Of a DNA stretch of 64,000 nucleotides, positions 32,601 to 45,700 are shown piece by piece. Made by a program: the position numbers and the translations under genes. The first letter of the stretch is position 1, and each line of letters opens with the position of its first letter. Source of the stretch: Aptenodytes patagonicus (taxonomy: Eukaryota; Chordata; Aves; Sphenisciformes; Spheniscidae); assembly GCF_965638725.1 (NCBI RefSeq), contig NC_134962.1:7075501-7139500 (forward strand). The letters run 5' to 3'. The notes below the pieces were generated by a model, which saw only the letters and a list, made by a program, of their open reading frames with translations, was not told the origin of the DNA and made no database searches.

Positions 32601-35600
32601 TTTAAATGCAACTAAGAAACTATTTGGCAGGGCCACCCCAGTTCTGAATCTTGCGCAAAATATACCAACTGCAACTGGCATCTAGGCTGCAAAGCAAGCA
32701 AGACGGGACACTTAAAGACAATTGTGGTCCTTCAGTTTAGCTAAGGATAGGACATTAACAAGAAATACTTAAAACAAGCATCATGTTTTAAAGGGAACTT
32801 TAAGCTTTTTTTGGTCAGTTTGACAGGCATGTGATGATCTCATGGCATGCAAGTTGGAGACCAAAGCAGAGAGGTTCTGAGATTCCAATAAAATCTCCCA
32901 ACCATCTTAGCAAACCACACGCATTTTCCCACTGTATGCCTCTCAAACTTTATTCTCATTAGAGAGAAGATAGTTCTACGATTACTTCTAAAAAAATAGT
33001 CAAGGGAAATAAACTTTAACATATCCTTACAGAATGAACTCTGTCCCTTGAGGCTTACTATTCACTAACTACAGAGTTTTATCAGCAGGATGTCACTAAA
33101 TTCCAGTCTTTCCAGAACAGATACCACGTGTTCCTCCTCTTCAACTCTGCCTTCCCGATGGCTGTTGGGGGTGCTGCTTTTTGTCTGAAGGATTGTAGTC
33201 TAAATTTCTAGAGATTCAGGGCTGCTACACCTTCACTTGTATCAGCAACATTATAAATCAATGTTTAATTTCAGCTAAGATTCACAGAGATACAAAAGCC
33301 TTGAAGACATGCCGTTCTTAGAGGTCTTGCGGAGAAAGGTGGCTGGAGAGACAAGACCTCCAACAGCAGTGCCCTTACAGAGGGCTAGGCTGCAGAGCTC
33401 GGCCGCTACCTGCCAGCAGGCTGATCAGCACGTACCTCCGGCCTGACATGGGAAGGAGCCGATGGTACCGGCAATATGGTGAGGTCAGGACATGCGCAAA
33501 GAACGGAGGTACTAGAGGTTAGGGAGTAAAGGAGGAAAGTCACCTTTTACTGCAGCGTGCAGGAGCCGGGAAAGAGCAACCCACCCCAAACCCACCTTTG
33601 TCAGCTCCAGGATGTCAGGCGTGCAAGCTCCAAGGCGTGCAAGGTTCACTGTCCTCCACGCGGACAGAAAGCCACAGTGTCGGCACCTCCGGTTCTCTTC
33701 GCAGATGAGCACGTGGCACAGGCGAGCACAGGTTGGTGTATCAGCTGCAGCAGGACATCATAGCTGCTGCACGGCGCCTGCGGCTACAGGCAGCCTCACC
33801 AGGCCAGATGCTGTTATGAATCGCTGGGGACAAGGGGAACAGGTAGTTGTTGGCTATCCTGCAAAACAGCATGAAATACCACATCTGATTCGGCATGGCT
33901 AGGGGGTTAAGCTGCAGTATTGAGCACCGATACCAGGCTGATCTCCGCTGAGTCTGAACGTGCGAACACCCTCAGGTTTTCAGTTTTAGAGGTACCAATA
34001 TCGAAAGGACTGAACGCTCTGCAAGCGTGCAGAAAGACAGGCGGTTCACAGGACTGTAAATCGGGACATAAGAGCTTTACAGTCCCTTTTCACTAGTGCG
34101 TATCTGGGCCAGGTTTCACGACCAACATTTGATTATTGGGCTATGTGAAGGAAGTTGTTGAATTCCAGTCCAGTTCCCAGTGGGCAGGTTCCACATCACA
34201 AAAAAAATCCCCCTATTATACAACTGACACTAATTGGGTCCTTTTTAAGCTCTTCAGAAGAGAGGCCAAGGCTTGAACATCATGGAAACAGAACTAACTG
34301 TTCTGTGAACTCCCCAGAACAGAGACACATGGATGCAATGCTGTGGGAGACTTATGTGGCATCTCAAAAAATATAGGTCTCGGATTCTAAGACTTCTGCA
34401 GTCTTCAACTTTCACCAACATTCAAATTCACCAACATTGAAAGAAAATTAAATTGCCCTCCCCCACAAAAAGCAAACCACAACAAAGCAAACATCCTCCG
34501 GCAAACTATTCACTTGAATCTATTAAAACTTGCCAAGTCAACGTTCCAGCCTCAACTGCCTAACCCAGCCTGCCAACAACAGAAGTGTCAGTTTTTTGCT
34601 CCTCTATTTTACAGTAACAAAAGTCAATTGTGGCGATGAATTGCATCACATGCCAACAATATATCACATTCCTTCACAGCTGTTTTTTGTAAAGGGAAGG
34701 AAAAGACCTCATCAGTCACTGACAACACTTCTATAAACCGTAAACATTTTAAGAACTCCATCCACAAAGTCGGGATGGTAAACGACCAAACAAAATCCTA
34801 ACAAAGTGGCATAGCACAAACTATCAACTCCAGATAATAAACCCAAGTGTATATGAAGAATCAGTACATTAACCAAATCACGGTAGTCATGAACTTCTTT
34901 CAATGGATGAGCAGGTCAGATTGAAAAAAAGAAGTCACTATTATGCCCCAACGAGCAGGAAAGCCTGTTACCAAGTCAACAGGCTGGACTTTGCCTAACA
35001 TATTATCAAGAAAAGGGACGCAAAACTGCGTATTATGTTTTCTCGTATTCTTTAGCAAAGTAATAGCTAAATCAAAAGCATTAAGTTAATTCCCCCCATA
35101 GAGGAAAAATGCACTCGTATAAAACACTAATAGGACTTTAACACGTATTGTCAAAACAGAATCAGACTGCAAATAAAGGGCCTACTATAGTATATCTTTT
35201 AGTGCAGTAATTTAGTTATCTGTAACTAACAAATATTAAAGGATAATAACGAAGAGAAAAAGAATACAGAACAGGGAGAACAAAGCTGACTACTAGACAT
35301 GCATACAAAATGTGGCTGAGTGCTTCCTGGAAGCTCAAGTAAACCTCAGACTGTTTGATGTGAATGCATATATGCATTCACATCTTTGGAAAACAAAAAT
35401 GCTTACCACCATATAAATTTTACAACAAGCCAATCTTTAATTATACCTATCAAAATACTAATAAAATCCTAGCAGTTTCATTCAACATGCTTGAATCATG
35501 GAGACCACCTACACAAACATAAACACAGCATTTGAATATCCAATTAACTATTGCCAATTATAAATGGGGACACTTTTAAAAATAAATTATGAGGATAATT

Positions 35601-35970
35601 AATCATTTTCACACACAAAGGTAACAATGTAACATCATGCAGTGGTTTTAAAAGCCTCCTACTTTCTGCATTTCTATTCTGGTTAGTTTGTGCCAAGATT
35701 ATAAAAGCGTATTTTAATTTTAAAAGACGAAGAGAGGAAGGTGAAAAGCTTCCATCCCTCCCTCTGGTCATTTCATGTAGGTATTATTGGATTCAAACAT
35801 TCAGCCACTAAATCATTGCTATGGAACATTAACATTTTAAAAGGATTCCCGCGCTCGGAAAAAAGCTAAGAATAAAAGGGCCAAAGGAAAGCCCATAAAA
35901 AGTTATTCTGTTCCAACACTGACAAAATAAGCGCTTGTGTATCTGTTCAACTGAACATGAAGTGTTATAG
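29640..35970. other. Intergenic region between TFAP2C and RTF2 (right part)
   Basis: AT-rich noncoding DNA. Open frames such as the one at 31897-31466 (minus) are isolated and lack domain or splice evidence. A perfect 28-bp palindrome lies at 35357-35384. Nothing else was recognised. Confidence 0.65.
35357..35384. repeat. Perfect 28-bp palindrome
   Basis: Half-site GATGTGAATGCATA is followed directly by its exact reverse complement with no spacer; pairing stops at the next flanking base. It contains two ATGCAT sites. It lies 0.6 kb beyond the likely RTF2 polyadenylation site. Confidence 0.92.
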
Positions 35971-35989
35971 TCATATGACAAGAGCAAGT

Positions 35990-35995
35990 TTTATT
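35990..35995 (-). terminator. Candidate RTF2 polyadenylation signal
   Basis: TTTATT on the plus strand, AATAAA in RTF2 sense, the first exact hexamer seen downstream of the stop. Confidence 0.4.
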
Positions 35996-37265
35996 TAAAT
36001 CAATGTCACAGGGATAAAAAGCATAAATATAAAAGCAAAACTGAGTGACATATTATGCTTCGCATCTTTCTGTAACAAGCAATTAACAGCCAAATAGTTG
36101 TTTGCTGTTAAGAATTTTATGTCAGAAAATAAAACAATGTGTACTCCAGATGTTGTGAAAGCAGCACATTTCAGTTGCCTGCAAAGTGAAAGAAACGTTC
36201 TCAGAAGCTAACTCCAGCCTTGTGGGGGTTCCCTCCATCAGCCACCAATGGGTTTGACTCGCATGACACTGGTGCCCAATTGTTTCTCCCTAAAAAGCCA
36301 GTTAAGATCTGCCTGCTCTTATTCTGTCCCTACCCATTTTTCTTTCACCCGTGCAAATGCTCGTATTTTCATGTAAGCTGCTGAATCCAAAATGGCAAAG
36401 TGCTCCTCAGAGATGTACACAGAACCTTACTGTTTCAGCACAAAAGTAAGGAAACTCATACTTTTGTTCCACTGCATTCTGATCCTCTGACAAAAGAAAG
36501 CAAGCTCAGACCTGATACTTCTAACTTTAAAACACACACCCACCACAAAGAAAACCCCCAAAACCTTTTTGGGAAAAAAACAGCCTTACTATTACAGGCT
36601 CACCTTTATAGATAATGATTTACAAGTGGATACTCTGTTATTAAAAACAGGCTACAGCAATATGTACAAGAAGAATGTTGTACAAACATTTTCATGACTA
36701 TGCTTTCATATATTCCATCAAAAGGTAAATTACTTGAAAATACCTGCAGAACCTTTAAGAAACATATACTAGTTCTACTGAGGGCCCCGTTAGCTAGTAC
36801 AAAAGAAAAGCATTATTGCTCTTTTTACTGTCAGAAAGTTTGAAAAAGTTTGAATTTCTGTACTAATGCGTTGAAAACTATAATTACAGTTGCGGCAAAT
36901 ATCAATGGAAGAGGACAGCTGGCAGATCCTTCTACCCTCACTCCTACTACTGAGGACACTAGCTAGTGTGACTAAGAATGACAGCATCCAACTGGGAGAA
37001 GAAAAGAAAAATTTTTGTGCAAATAATCCATCATTTTAGAATAAGGTCTGCTGATACAACGTGGACTCTGGTGATCTATTTCTTATTTAACACAAGTTGC
37101 AACTAACACAAGTTCATTAGTTATTCACAAGTTTATAAACAACTTGCAAACTGAGTAATTCCAGATAACATCAGATTACAACAAAAGTTCTGTATCAGAG
37201 TTGTACAGAAAAAGCCTCAGGGAAGGAAAGCAGTAATGAATGTTACAATCAGGCTCATCATTGTT
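35990..37265 (-). other. RTF2: RTF2 3' untranslated region (probable)
   Basis: Sequence after the RTF2 stop codon on the minus strand. The first canonical AATAAA I find in that sense is at 35995-35990, giving a 3' UTR of about 1.27 kb. The region is AT-rich without open frames of note. The extent is inferred from the hexamer only. Confidence 0.5.
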
Positions 37266-37450
37266 TCAGAAATAGTACGCTGTGTGAGTAATCCAGTTGG
37301 AACACTCTTCCTTTGAACGTTTTGCTGAGCTGTGTGATGTAAAAATAGATTTGTATGCCTCAGATTTCTCCTCGCTGTCTGCAATGGATCTCTTCGTAGT
37401 AGTAGAAGCAGCCTTATTGACTTTTCCTGGTACAGATGAATTTCCATTAT
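37266..37450 (-). CDS. RTF2: RTF2 last coding exon
   Basis: A 185-nt exon that completes an Asp codon and encodes 60 residues to the stop: NGNSSVPGKVNKAASTTTKR, then SIADSEEKSEAYKSIFTSHS and SAKRSKEECSNWITHTAYYF. This C-terminus is the most recognisable RTF2 block. Acceptor CTCTATCAG. Confidence 0.96.
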
Positions 37451-40400
37451 CTGATAGAGAAAAAGGAATAGAATGAAGCATGCATTAACAGTTTACAACT
37501 GACAAAAGTATTTAAATAAAGACGTAAGAAAGCATTTAAGAAATAATGTGTACAGAGATGAAGTATACACGTTTTTTCAGGGCTATCGCAAATATATCCC
37601 ATAATTGTACTCAACAGCAAACATGTTCCTAATAGCAAACATGTTCTTAGCTTTTAGAATTTATGCTCAAAATGCATTTAGAAATCTTGGAGAGAGAGGA
37701 ATTCTTTCCTACTTGCGTAAACTCCTTGCACTGTAATTCAGTATTGACAACATTTATTCCTCTAAGTGAAAAATGGCTCTGAACTCTAGTCTTAAGAAAG
37801 AAACAGGAAAGTATTCCACCACCCTGAAGCATTGTTTAGAGATTAAATGACAAAAGCTAAACTTGTGACATACTGTCCCCAGGGAATCTATCTCCTCCCT
37901 TTATTCTTTGCAAAGTCATTTATGACCAATAACAATGGTCTGCATCATTTTATATTTGGGATAGGAAAATGCCTGTCCCTCTGTTTCCGATACCATCTCT
38001 CTCAGTGTCTTATATCTACTGCTACAACCCCCCCGCCCTTTCTTAACAACTATTTAATCTTCTCCAAAGTTGAAGGACAGTATTTTAAAAAGCATGTGCC
38101 AAGTCTCTTGTGCAAAGAAATGAATACACAGAAGTCTCCAGAAACTCTACACACACAGTTTAACTTAGGCACAACGGCATGTAAATAGCTCGTAGGGAGC
38201 CTGTCTGAAAATGCACTTAACTGATTTCTGCATGTAGTCATAGGAATTATATGTGCAATCCTAAATCATCATAGATCAGACCCTTTTTATATTTGGAGAA
38301 TGCTGCTTTTAATGTCACCAATAGTTGTCTGGAAAGAATTACTGAACGCTGGATTTGAAAGAATGAATATGTATGCTGCAAGTCCAGAAACCTTAGGGTG
38401 CCATGTTCACAAATTAATTCCTATGCTACTGGCATTCCTCGGTCCATGGATTCTCCTTTATTTTCCCTCTCTCCTCTTAATCTCTTGCTGGTCAATATAA
38501 CTGCTGCCAGAAACATAAACCACTGACCTGACATTTCAGAAGGCATATTTTTTCTTTTACACTCTTGGAAAAGAAAAATGCATCAAACATCATTAGAATT
38601 ACTAGGTTCCTAAACATTCAAGAGCAATTATAATAATCTGGAATGAAATATTTCTTAAAGTCTATCCTTTATAAAAACAGACAGTAGGGGGCAGGTAAGG
38701 CATTTCTGATGGAAATTCTCCCAGCTTCTCACATAGTTTATCTACAGTTCATCATTTAACTATTCTCAGATTCTTCAAGCAAATTATATTGACTTTTTCT
38801 GTGGCTGTAATGTACACGATTGAATACTTCACACAGGAACCTCAGACTGACTTTAAAAACGTACCCATTCTTATAGTTCTGTATGAAAACATCAGTATGA
38901 ATTGGAGACATTAAATAACGTAATATATACTACATAAAGAGAGGGCACCATCTTTTGGACTAAAGGACTGCCAAGTTCACTCATAGCTGCATGACTACTG
39001 TAGGTACATCAGTACATCCTGAAGTTATATTCCACTGCTCCCAGTGACACACAGCAAATTAGCAGCTAAAACGGAAAACTAAAAGTCAAGTCATCAGCTT
39101 GGGACATTTTAATACACTTCATTGAAATAAACTGCTGTAACAGATTTTTTGGCCGCTTGTACTTCAGGAAAACAACTACTAATTCTCCTCACGCTACCTC
39201 CTAGCCAACAAAACAGATATACCAAACCCTCAACTATATCACTGTGTGAATAAGAATCTCTAATCTCATTCGTTCAAGTTGGTTCCCACCAACTTAAAGC
39301 AGAGCAAGATTGGAATGACATAAACAAGCAAGTCTAGCTTGTTTCACAGTGAAAAAAAATCCAATATAGTGAAAAGTATTTATTATTTTTATTAGTTATC
39401 TGCATCACTACAGCATTTGCCAGTCACAAGCGTGAGCAGAGACCCCGTTGTTTTAGGTATTTTGTGAAAGTACAACAAGAATTCAGTCCCTACTCTATAG
39501 ACTATTTACTCAAAGTATAGGATGATGGATAGCAGATGGGACAAAGGCAAACTGGGCAGAATAAGGAAAAATGGATAAACAGAAGCCTTTGCACACTTTC
39601 TGCAGAGTCAGTTTTGTAGATTTTGCAGATTGTAAAACAAAGCTCTGTTTTAAGAAAAAGTTAAATTGACTACAGTTTCTATTGAACAAGGAGCTTTGTG
39701 CATGTTCATGAGGCAGCTTCCTACTCCAGCTTGGAAAGGCAGCCTCTAAAGGACAGACTTTTGAAAGAAGGGGTTCTTTGAAAAAGTGAGCCATGACATT
39801 ATGGCTCCCTTGAAGACAGGAGTTGACCTTTTATTACCAAGAAAGATAAAAAAAAGGAAGTGAGAGGGTAGATTCTGAAAACTATGGTACAAAATAGCCA
39901 GAGAAGGATCTCTCCTACAGTATTTTTCAAAGCAGAACTATTTGTTCACATTTTTCACATTTAGCTTAAAGAATAAACACCAACCTGAACTTTTGGTGAA
40001 GATAATCTGCCTCTTTTCCCCAGGACTGGAATTGATACAATCCTTTCCATTCTTAGTCTTGGATGGACCTGGAGAATCTATGAAAGAAAAAAAATGAAAT
40101 AATGAATCTGATTCATGACTCGGAAGGCTACACATAATTGCAGCTGTGACATTACCTTCAGCGGTATCCTGCTGAGAAGCTGATTCTGCTGACTTACATT
40201 TCTTTGATTTCTGAAACAACACAAGCAGAAATCTGGTAATGTACTGAAAGGATATACAATTCCCAACTTGTATTTGATAGACTCACGATTCCATTTAGTA
40301 CATTTTTATGTCTTACACAGTGGAACTCTTCCTTTCACAATATTGCTCCACACTTTTGGTATTATTTCTATATGGAAAAATAATAACCTTGGCAACCTTG

Positions 40401-42726
40401 AAGGCACCTTAAAGAAAATCGCGCAGGCCAAAACTAAACTGTCTGGATGCGGTATTTTGATTTGTATACTTTGCAGGGGGTGTGTGTGTTATCATCATTA
40501 AGGTAATCTGATACTCTGAACCCACATGGCAGGACAGTAAATTGCACGACATTAAACAGGACACAGTTAACTGTAATCAATAAAGATGTTTTTCAATAAA
40601 AATTTCAGACTAACCCTGCATCTCATATCCACTTAATTTTATTTAGTTAATAAAAAAAACCGCTCCTGGGTAACTTTCAAAAACTGGGCCCTTTGTTGCA
40701 GGATTGCTTGGGAAGAAACGATGCAAACAGTTAATCTAAATTTTTTAAAAGCATCTGTGGACCAGATTTTCCAAGTTAATTTATGTTTGTCCAGATTAAA
40801 AAACACAAAAACCCAAACAACAGCAACAAGAATCCCATTACTGGCTTTGATTATATAAATGCCAAGCTGAAAAAGAAAGATGTATTAAAACAGTCACTGT
40901 TGTTGTTATCACAAAAGATGACTCTGTATACATTCAGAATGGTGTACGTATTTCAAGAAAGCTACACAAACTCAAAGAAAATAAATATATTTAAATGTGT
41001 TATAAAAATTAGGAGAACCCATGCTGTCAAATATATGATTAATGCTTGGGGAAAAAAATGCCATACCACATGTTGCTGCAGAGCTTAGCCAGAAGGTGGT
41101 GGCAGAGGGTTACTGTTCTAAAAGCAAATGTGGCTCTGCTGGTGTCCTTCAGGGTACACAAAAAACCTCTTTTCAGGGTGCTTCCAACCTTTGTTATTAT
41201 GGGTGCATTTACAAAGAAAAGTTACCTCCCAGTATCTGGCATCTGAATTATGAGATGTTTGTAAAGATATGTATGCATATATATTATACATAATGAATAT
41301 ATATTATATGTATTTCATCATGGGCACATATAACATAGTTGAGCTTGAATAATTTTTTATACTAGTGCTAGCTGCGTCTTCCTTGTGTTTTGGCTCGTGG
41401 GTATAAAGAAAAGGAGTTTGTGCTTCCTGCTCCAAATACAGTAGGTCCACTTAGACTGCTCCCCTAGCTGAGAGAAGGAACTGAGGAAGAGGTTTGAGCA
41501 GCAGTGCCAACAGACCCCAAACTAGAAACTGTCTTCTAATGCTGGGACTGGAGCTCACAGATCTCAGATTAGAGCGAATGGTGCCAGTGACAGCAGACAA
41601 GACTGATTCTAGCTGCAAAAAGATCAGCTGGTGCAGCAAGGCAAGGCAGTATTGCAAAAAACCATCAGAACTTGAGGATGAAATGCAAGAGGCCTGCTGA
41701 GAGATCTGCAAATACTGTACCTGCCTGTAATATGTCTCCACTAAAAAACCAAAAAATATTTGCATATTCACCTTAAGGCATACAGAGCCCAAGGACCAAA
41801 GCATGATGCCCTTTTGTCTACCACCACGAGTGACTGTGCTGACTCCATAAGAGACAGAAGTGCTTAGCTCACATAGGTACTTCTTCATTGTGCAGAAGTT
41901 GGGGATAGCACCAGCTTTCAGACTATTCCAAATTATTCGAACCAAAGCTATAGGTGCTTTGTTAGTGCCACCTTCCTAATGAAAACCAAGTGCAAACGAC
42001 CCTATTTTTGGGGTTGATTACTCATCTACTGAGATCTGCGATGTTCTATCATCAAATTATCTTTAAAATTCTTTCAAACATTTAATTACAAAGTACTGAA
42101 GAAAAAAAATCTGAAGAGACAGCATAAGATTTACAGTATCGCTCTTACGCAGGAAGCTACAGGACACTAAGAGCAGAGGCTATGAACAGAGAGGAAACAG
42201 AACAGTAGGATTTCTATGGGTAACCATCCTTTTCTTTTCTTGCCCAGGCCCGATGATGGTGTATTGGTGCAAATGAATAAAGACCCTACGATGAGAAGGA
42301 ATCATATGATCGCTGGTAAGTAAACTAATATTTGTTTCAAAACAATCTAGGAAAACATTTGTATGCCATCTAATCCTACAGGCAGACAAAATCAAGCGCA
42401 GTAAGAGGGGTGAGATAATCAATCTCCATCTAAAGTCTCAGTTGCTGAAAGTGTCAGACAATGATGATTCATGCTCTTGAGATTCAACTAAATCTGTCTG
42501 CACTCTGGACTGAGTCAACACTAAAGTTTTTGCTTGCTTTGTCATCCTCCAGAACAGCAATGCTAGTTCAGAAAAAAATAGCAATGCTGAAAAAAGTTCC
42601 ATGTGCAGAACTGTCATTTGACAGTACAGTACCACAGAACAACTACTACTTCACAGAGTAGTAGTATACAATAGAGTATATAGTAAAGCTGCAATGACTT
42701 TATTTCCGTGGCATTTTGCCTGGTCA

Positions 42727-42762
<36 letters not shown>

Positions 42763-45700
42763 AATGCAAAGACCTCAACAGTATGGTGGGAATTAGCATC
42801 GCCAGTCATCACTCAGGACTATAAAAACCACAGAACATGACAAAATTTCCAGACAGTAGTCTTACAGAATCACACCAGGAATCTGCGTATTCCAGTATTG
42901 TGTTTCTGACTGTGGCCAGCAGAGGATACTGGGAGATCAAAAAACTAAGAGCCTACCATCACAACAAAACAGGAACTACCATATGAAATACAGAGAAGAT
43001 TTTGCTCATTACTAGAATGAACTAATACAAGGCCTTTGTTTCAAGAAAAAACTAAAGTGTAGCTGGCACACTGTCCATTTTACCCATAGCATTAAACTCT
43101 GATTTTCAGAGCACTATGCACTGCTTGTTAGTCAAAAGACAGTTTCAGTACATACAACTTCAATATGCTATTAGCAAAATATGCATGCAATCTCATTACT
43201 TTTAAAAGTGGCACTGAAGTACAACACAGCTTACTGAGTAAATCCTCCAGTCTGCATGAAGATTAGCAGAAAAAGCTACGCGATCTAAGAGCAAATTGCG
43301 CTACAGACAAGAACTCTTTCAAATTTGTTTTAAACAATGTATAAAAAGATTACCTTTTCTAATTTACTTTTAAGTCTTCTATCCTCCATTCTTTTCTTCA
43401 ATACTTCCACATCTTCTTTATTACCATTAAGGATAATCACATCTTCCTCTTGAAAGGGAACACCACACTTCAAGGAAAAAAAAAGGACAAAACTAGCATT
43501 TTTTTCAAGATCTTTATGCTGTTGAACCTTTGTTAGAATTAATACTGTGTTTAAGCTCTCCAAGGAGCGCTCCAATCCCTCCCCTTGCCGCTGTGTCTTT
43601 TCCAATAGTTCTTTCTCTTTTAATATAGTCTAATACCTCTCACCTAAAATGTCAAAGGGAAAACCTCAGTTGTTTTTACCACTGAGCAAAATAACACCGA
43701 TTGACAGCATCCCTCTTCACGAAATGGAGAATAAATACTCATCTTACTGGTGAATTGTGAACTTTTGATAACCACATTTAAAAGCAGCTTGCCTATCAAT
43801 CTGCACAGTAAATTATAAAAGAATATACAGTGACTAGATTAAACAAAGTAGCCCTGAGTAGAATCTACTCAATTTTCTGAACCCCACGGCTAAAACCCAA
43901 AACACTAAGGTACTTTCTGATTTTTTTAGTTATGAATGCATTTGATTAAGATCTAAGCATTATGCCACTCTGCTCTAGAATTTGTCTTTCAACTTAGTAA
44001 TACAAGAAGCAACAACTGATAGGAGCCGTTCTTTACACTGACTAGGAACAACACCAAAGGTGTTATTCCTCTATATAGAGAACAGACAGCACCAGGGAAT
44101 TTTTCTCCCCAACAGCTAGACAGGAAAACCTGCTTTGTTTGGGTTTTTTGTTTTATTATTATTATTATTATTAAAATGACTATGGGGATAAAAAGGGGTC
44201 ATAAAAGCAGCATTATTCATTAATCCAGCCTTGCCTTCTCATTGTCCTTCATCTGATTTATTAAACACTACCAAGTTTCAAAGTACATTTATAAATTAAT
44301 CTGGATAATGCCTGTAATGTGCTTCATGTAATTCCACATTTGTTTTCTGGTTGAAGACACAGATGTTTCACTGCACATATTTTCAATCATCTGGTGAATC
44401 CAGCACATTGACTATTGTCGTGGTTTAACCCCAGTCAGCAACCAAGCACCACACAGCCACTAGCTCACCCTCCCCCCCCGGTGAGATGGGGGAGAGAATC
44501 GGAAGAGCAAAAGTAAGAAAGATTCGTGGGTTGAGATAAGAACAGTTTAATAATTGAAATAAAATAAAATAAAAATAATAATAAAAAAATTGTAATGAAA
44601 AGGAAAACAACAAAAGAGAGAGAGAGGAACAAAACCCAGGAAAAATAAGTGATGCAACTGCCCGCCGACCAACGCCCGTCCCCAAGCAGCGATCGCCACC
44701 CTGCGGCCAACTGCCCCCAGTTTCTATACTGAGCATGACGTCACATGGTATAGAATATGCCTTTGGCCAGTTTGGGTCAGCTGTCCTGGCTGTGCCCCCT
44801 TCCAGCTTCTCGCTGGCAGGGCATGGGAAGCTGAAAAGTCCTTGACTTAATATAAGCACTGCTTAGCAACAACTAAGACATCGGTGTGTTATCACATTAT
44901 TCTCATGCTAAATCCAAAACACAGCACTGTACCAGCTACTAGGAAGAAAATTAACTCTATCCCAGCCGAAACCAGGACAACTATGATGCTTTCTTTTCTA
45001 AGTTCTCAATTGCTTTTTTTTTTTTTGTTATTTTATTAAATCCAGAAGCTTTCTGTTAATCTGCAAGATTAGTTTATAATCCTACCTTTATCATTACTCT
45101 TCTGTTTTCTAAACAAAGGTTTAGAAAGGTTACTCATGTATTTGCAGTAGGAATTAAACAAATGAAAGGACATATGGTCAGTACTTTGACTACAGTCTGC
45201 TCAAGTGACGAACACAGTTTAAAAAAATGAATCTGAACATCAGCGGTCAGAGAGTCTATGAAGGAGAAGCAAGGGTTATAGAGATGCATATTAAGTCAGT
45301 CAGGCAGAATAATAAGTCACACACTTGAAATGGGTGAGTAGCCCAAATTTTTCCATTGCTACTCAATGAGCTAGTGTTAGAAATACCAGCTTGGTATGAT
45401 CTCAGACACTTGCGAGTAAGAAGTCCAGAAAATCAAGACAGCCAATCAGTCTTCATATTGAGGCAGGAGCGACTGGCAGCTGTCTTGATTCTAAAGAAGT
45501 CCTACACATTCATTTCCAGTGGGGTGTTTTCCAAATACAGCATGAAAGACTGGCACCTCCTACAGGCTAGTGATTTAAAAAGTAATTTCTGCAATGATTT
45601 TTTAAAACTGATCCTGTTAAGCATACAAAAATAAGTGGAAATTTCCTCCAAGTAAAAGTTTATGTCAAAGGACTAATTTCAATAAATGTTGCATTTTGAA

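Noticed and set aside
41451..41945. 164-codon minus-strand frame inside an RTF2 intron
   Set aside because: Unusually long for the local composition, but I recognise no domain and the neighbouring RTF2 exons join without it. Comparative alignment would be needed before calling a gene.
42732..42760. A29 run as the tail of a processed pseudogene
   Set aside because: No coding-like body or target-site duplication was seen on either side.
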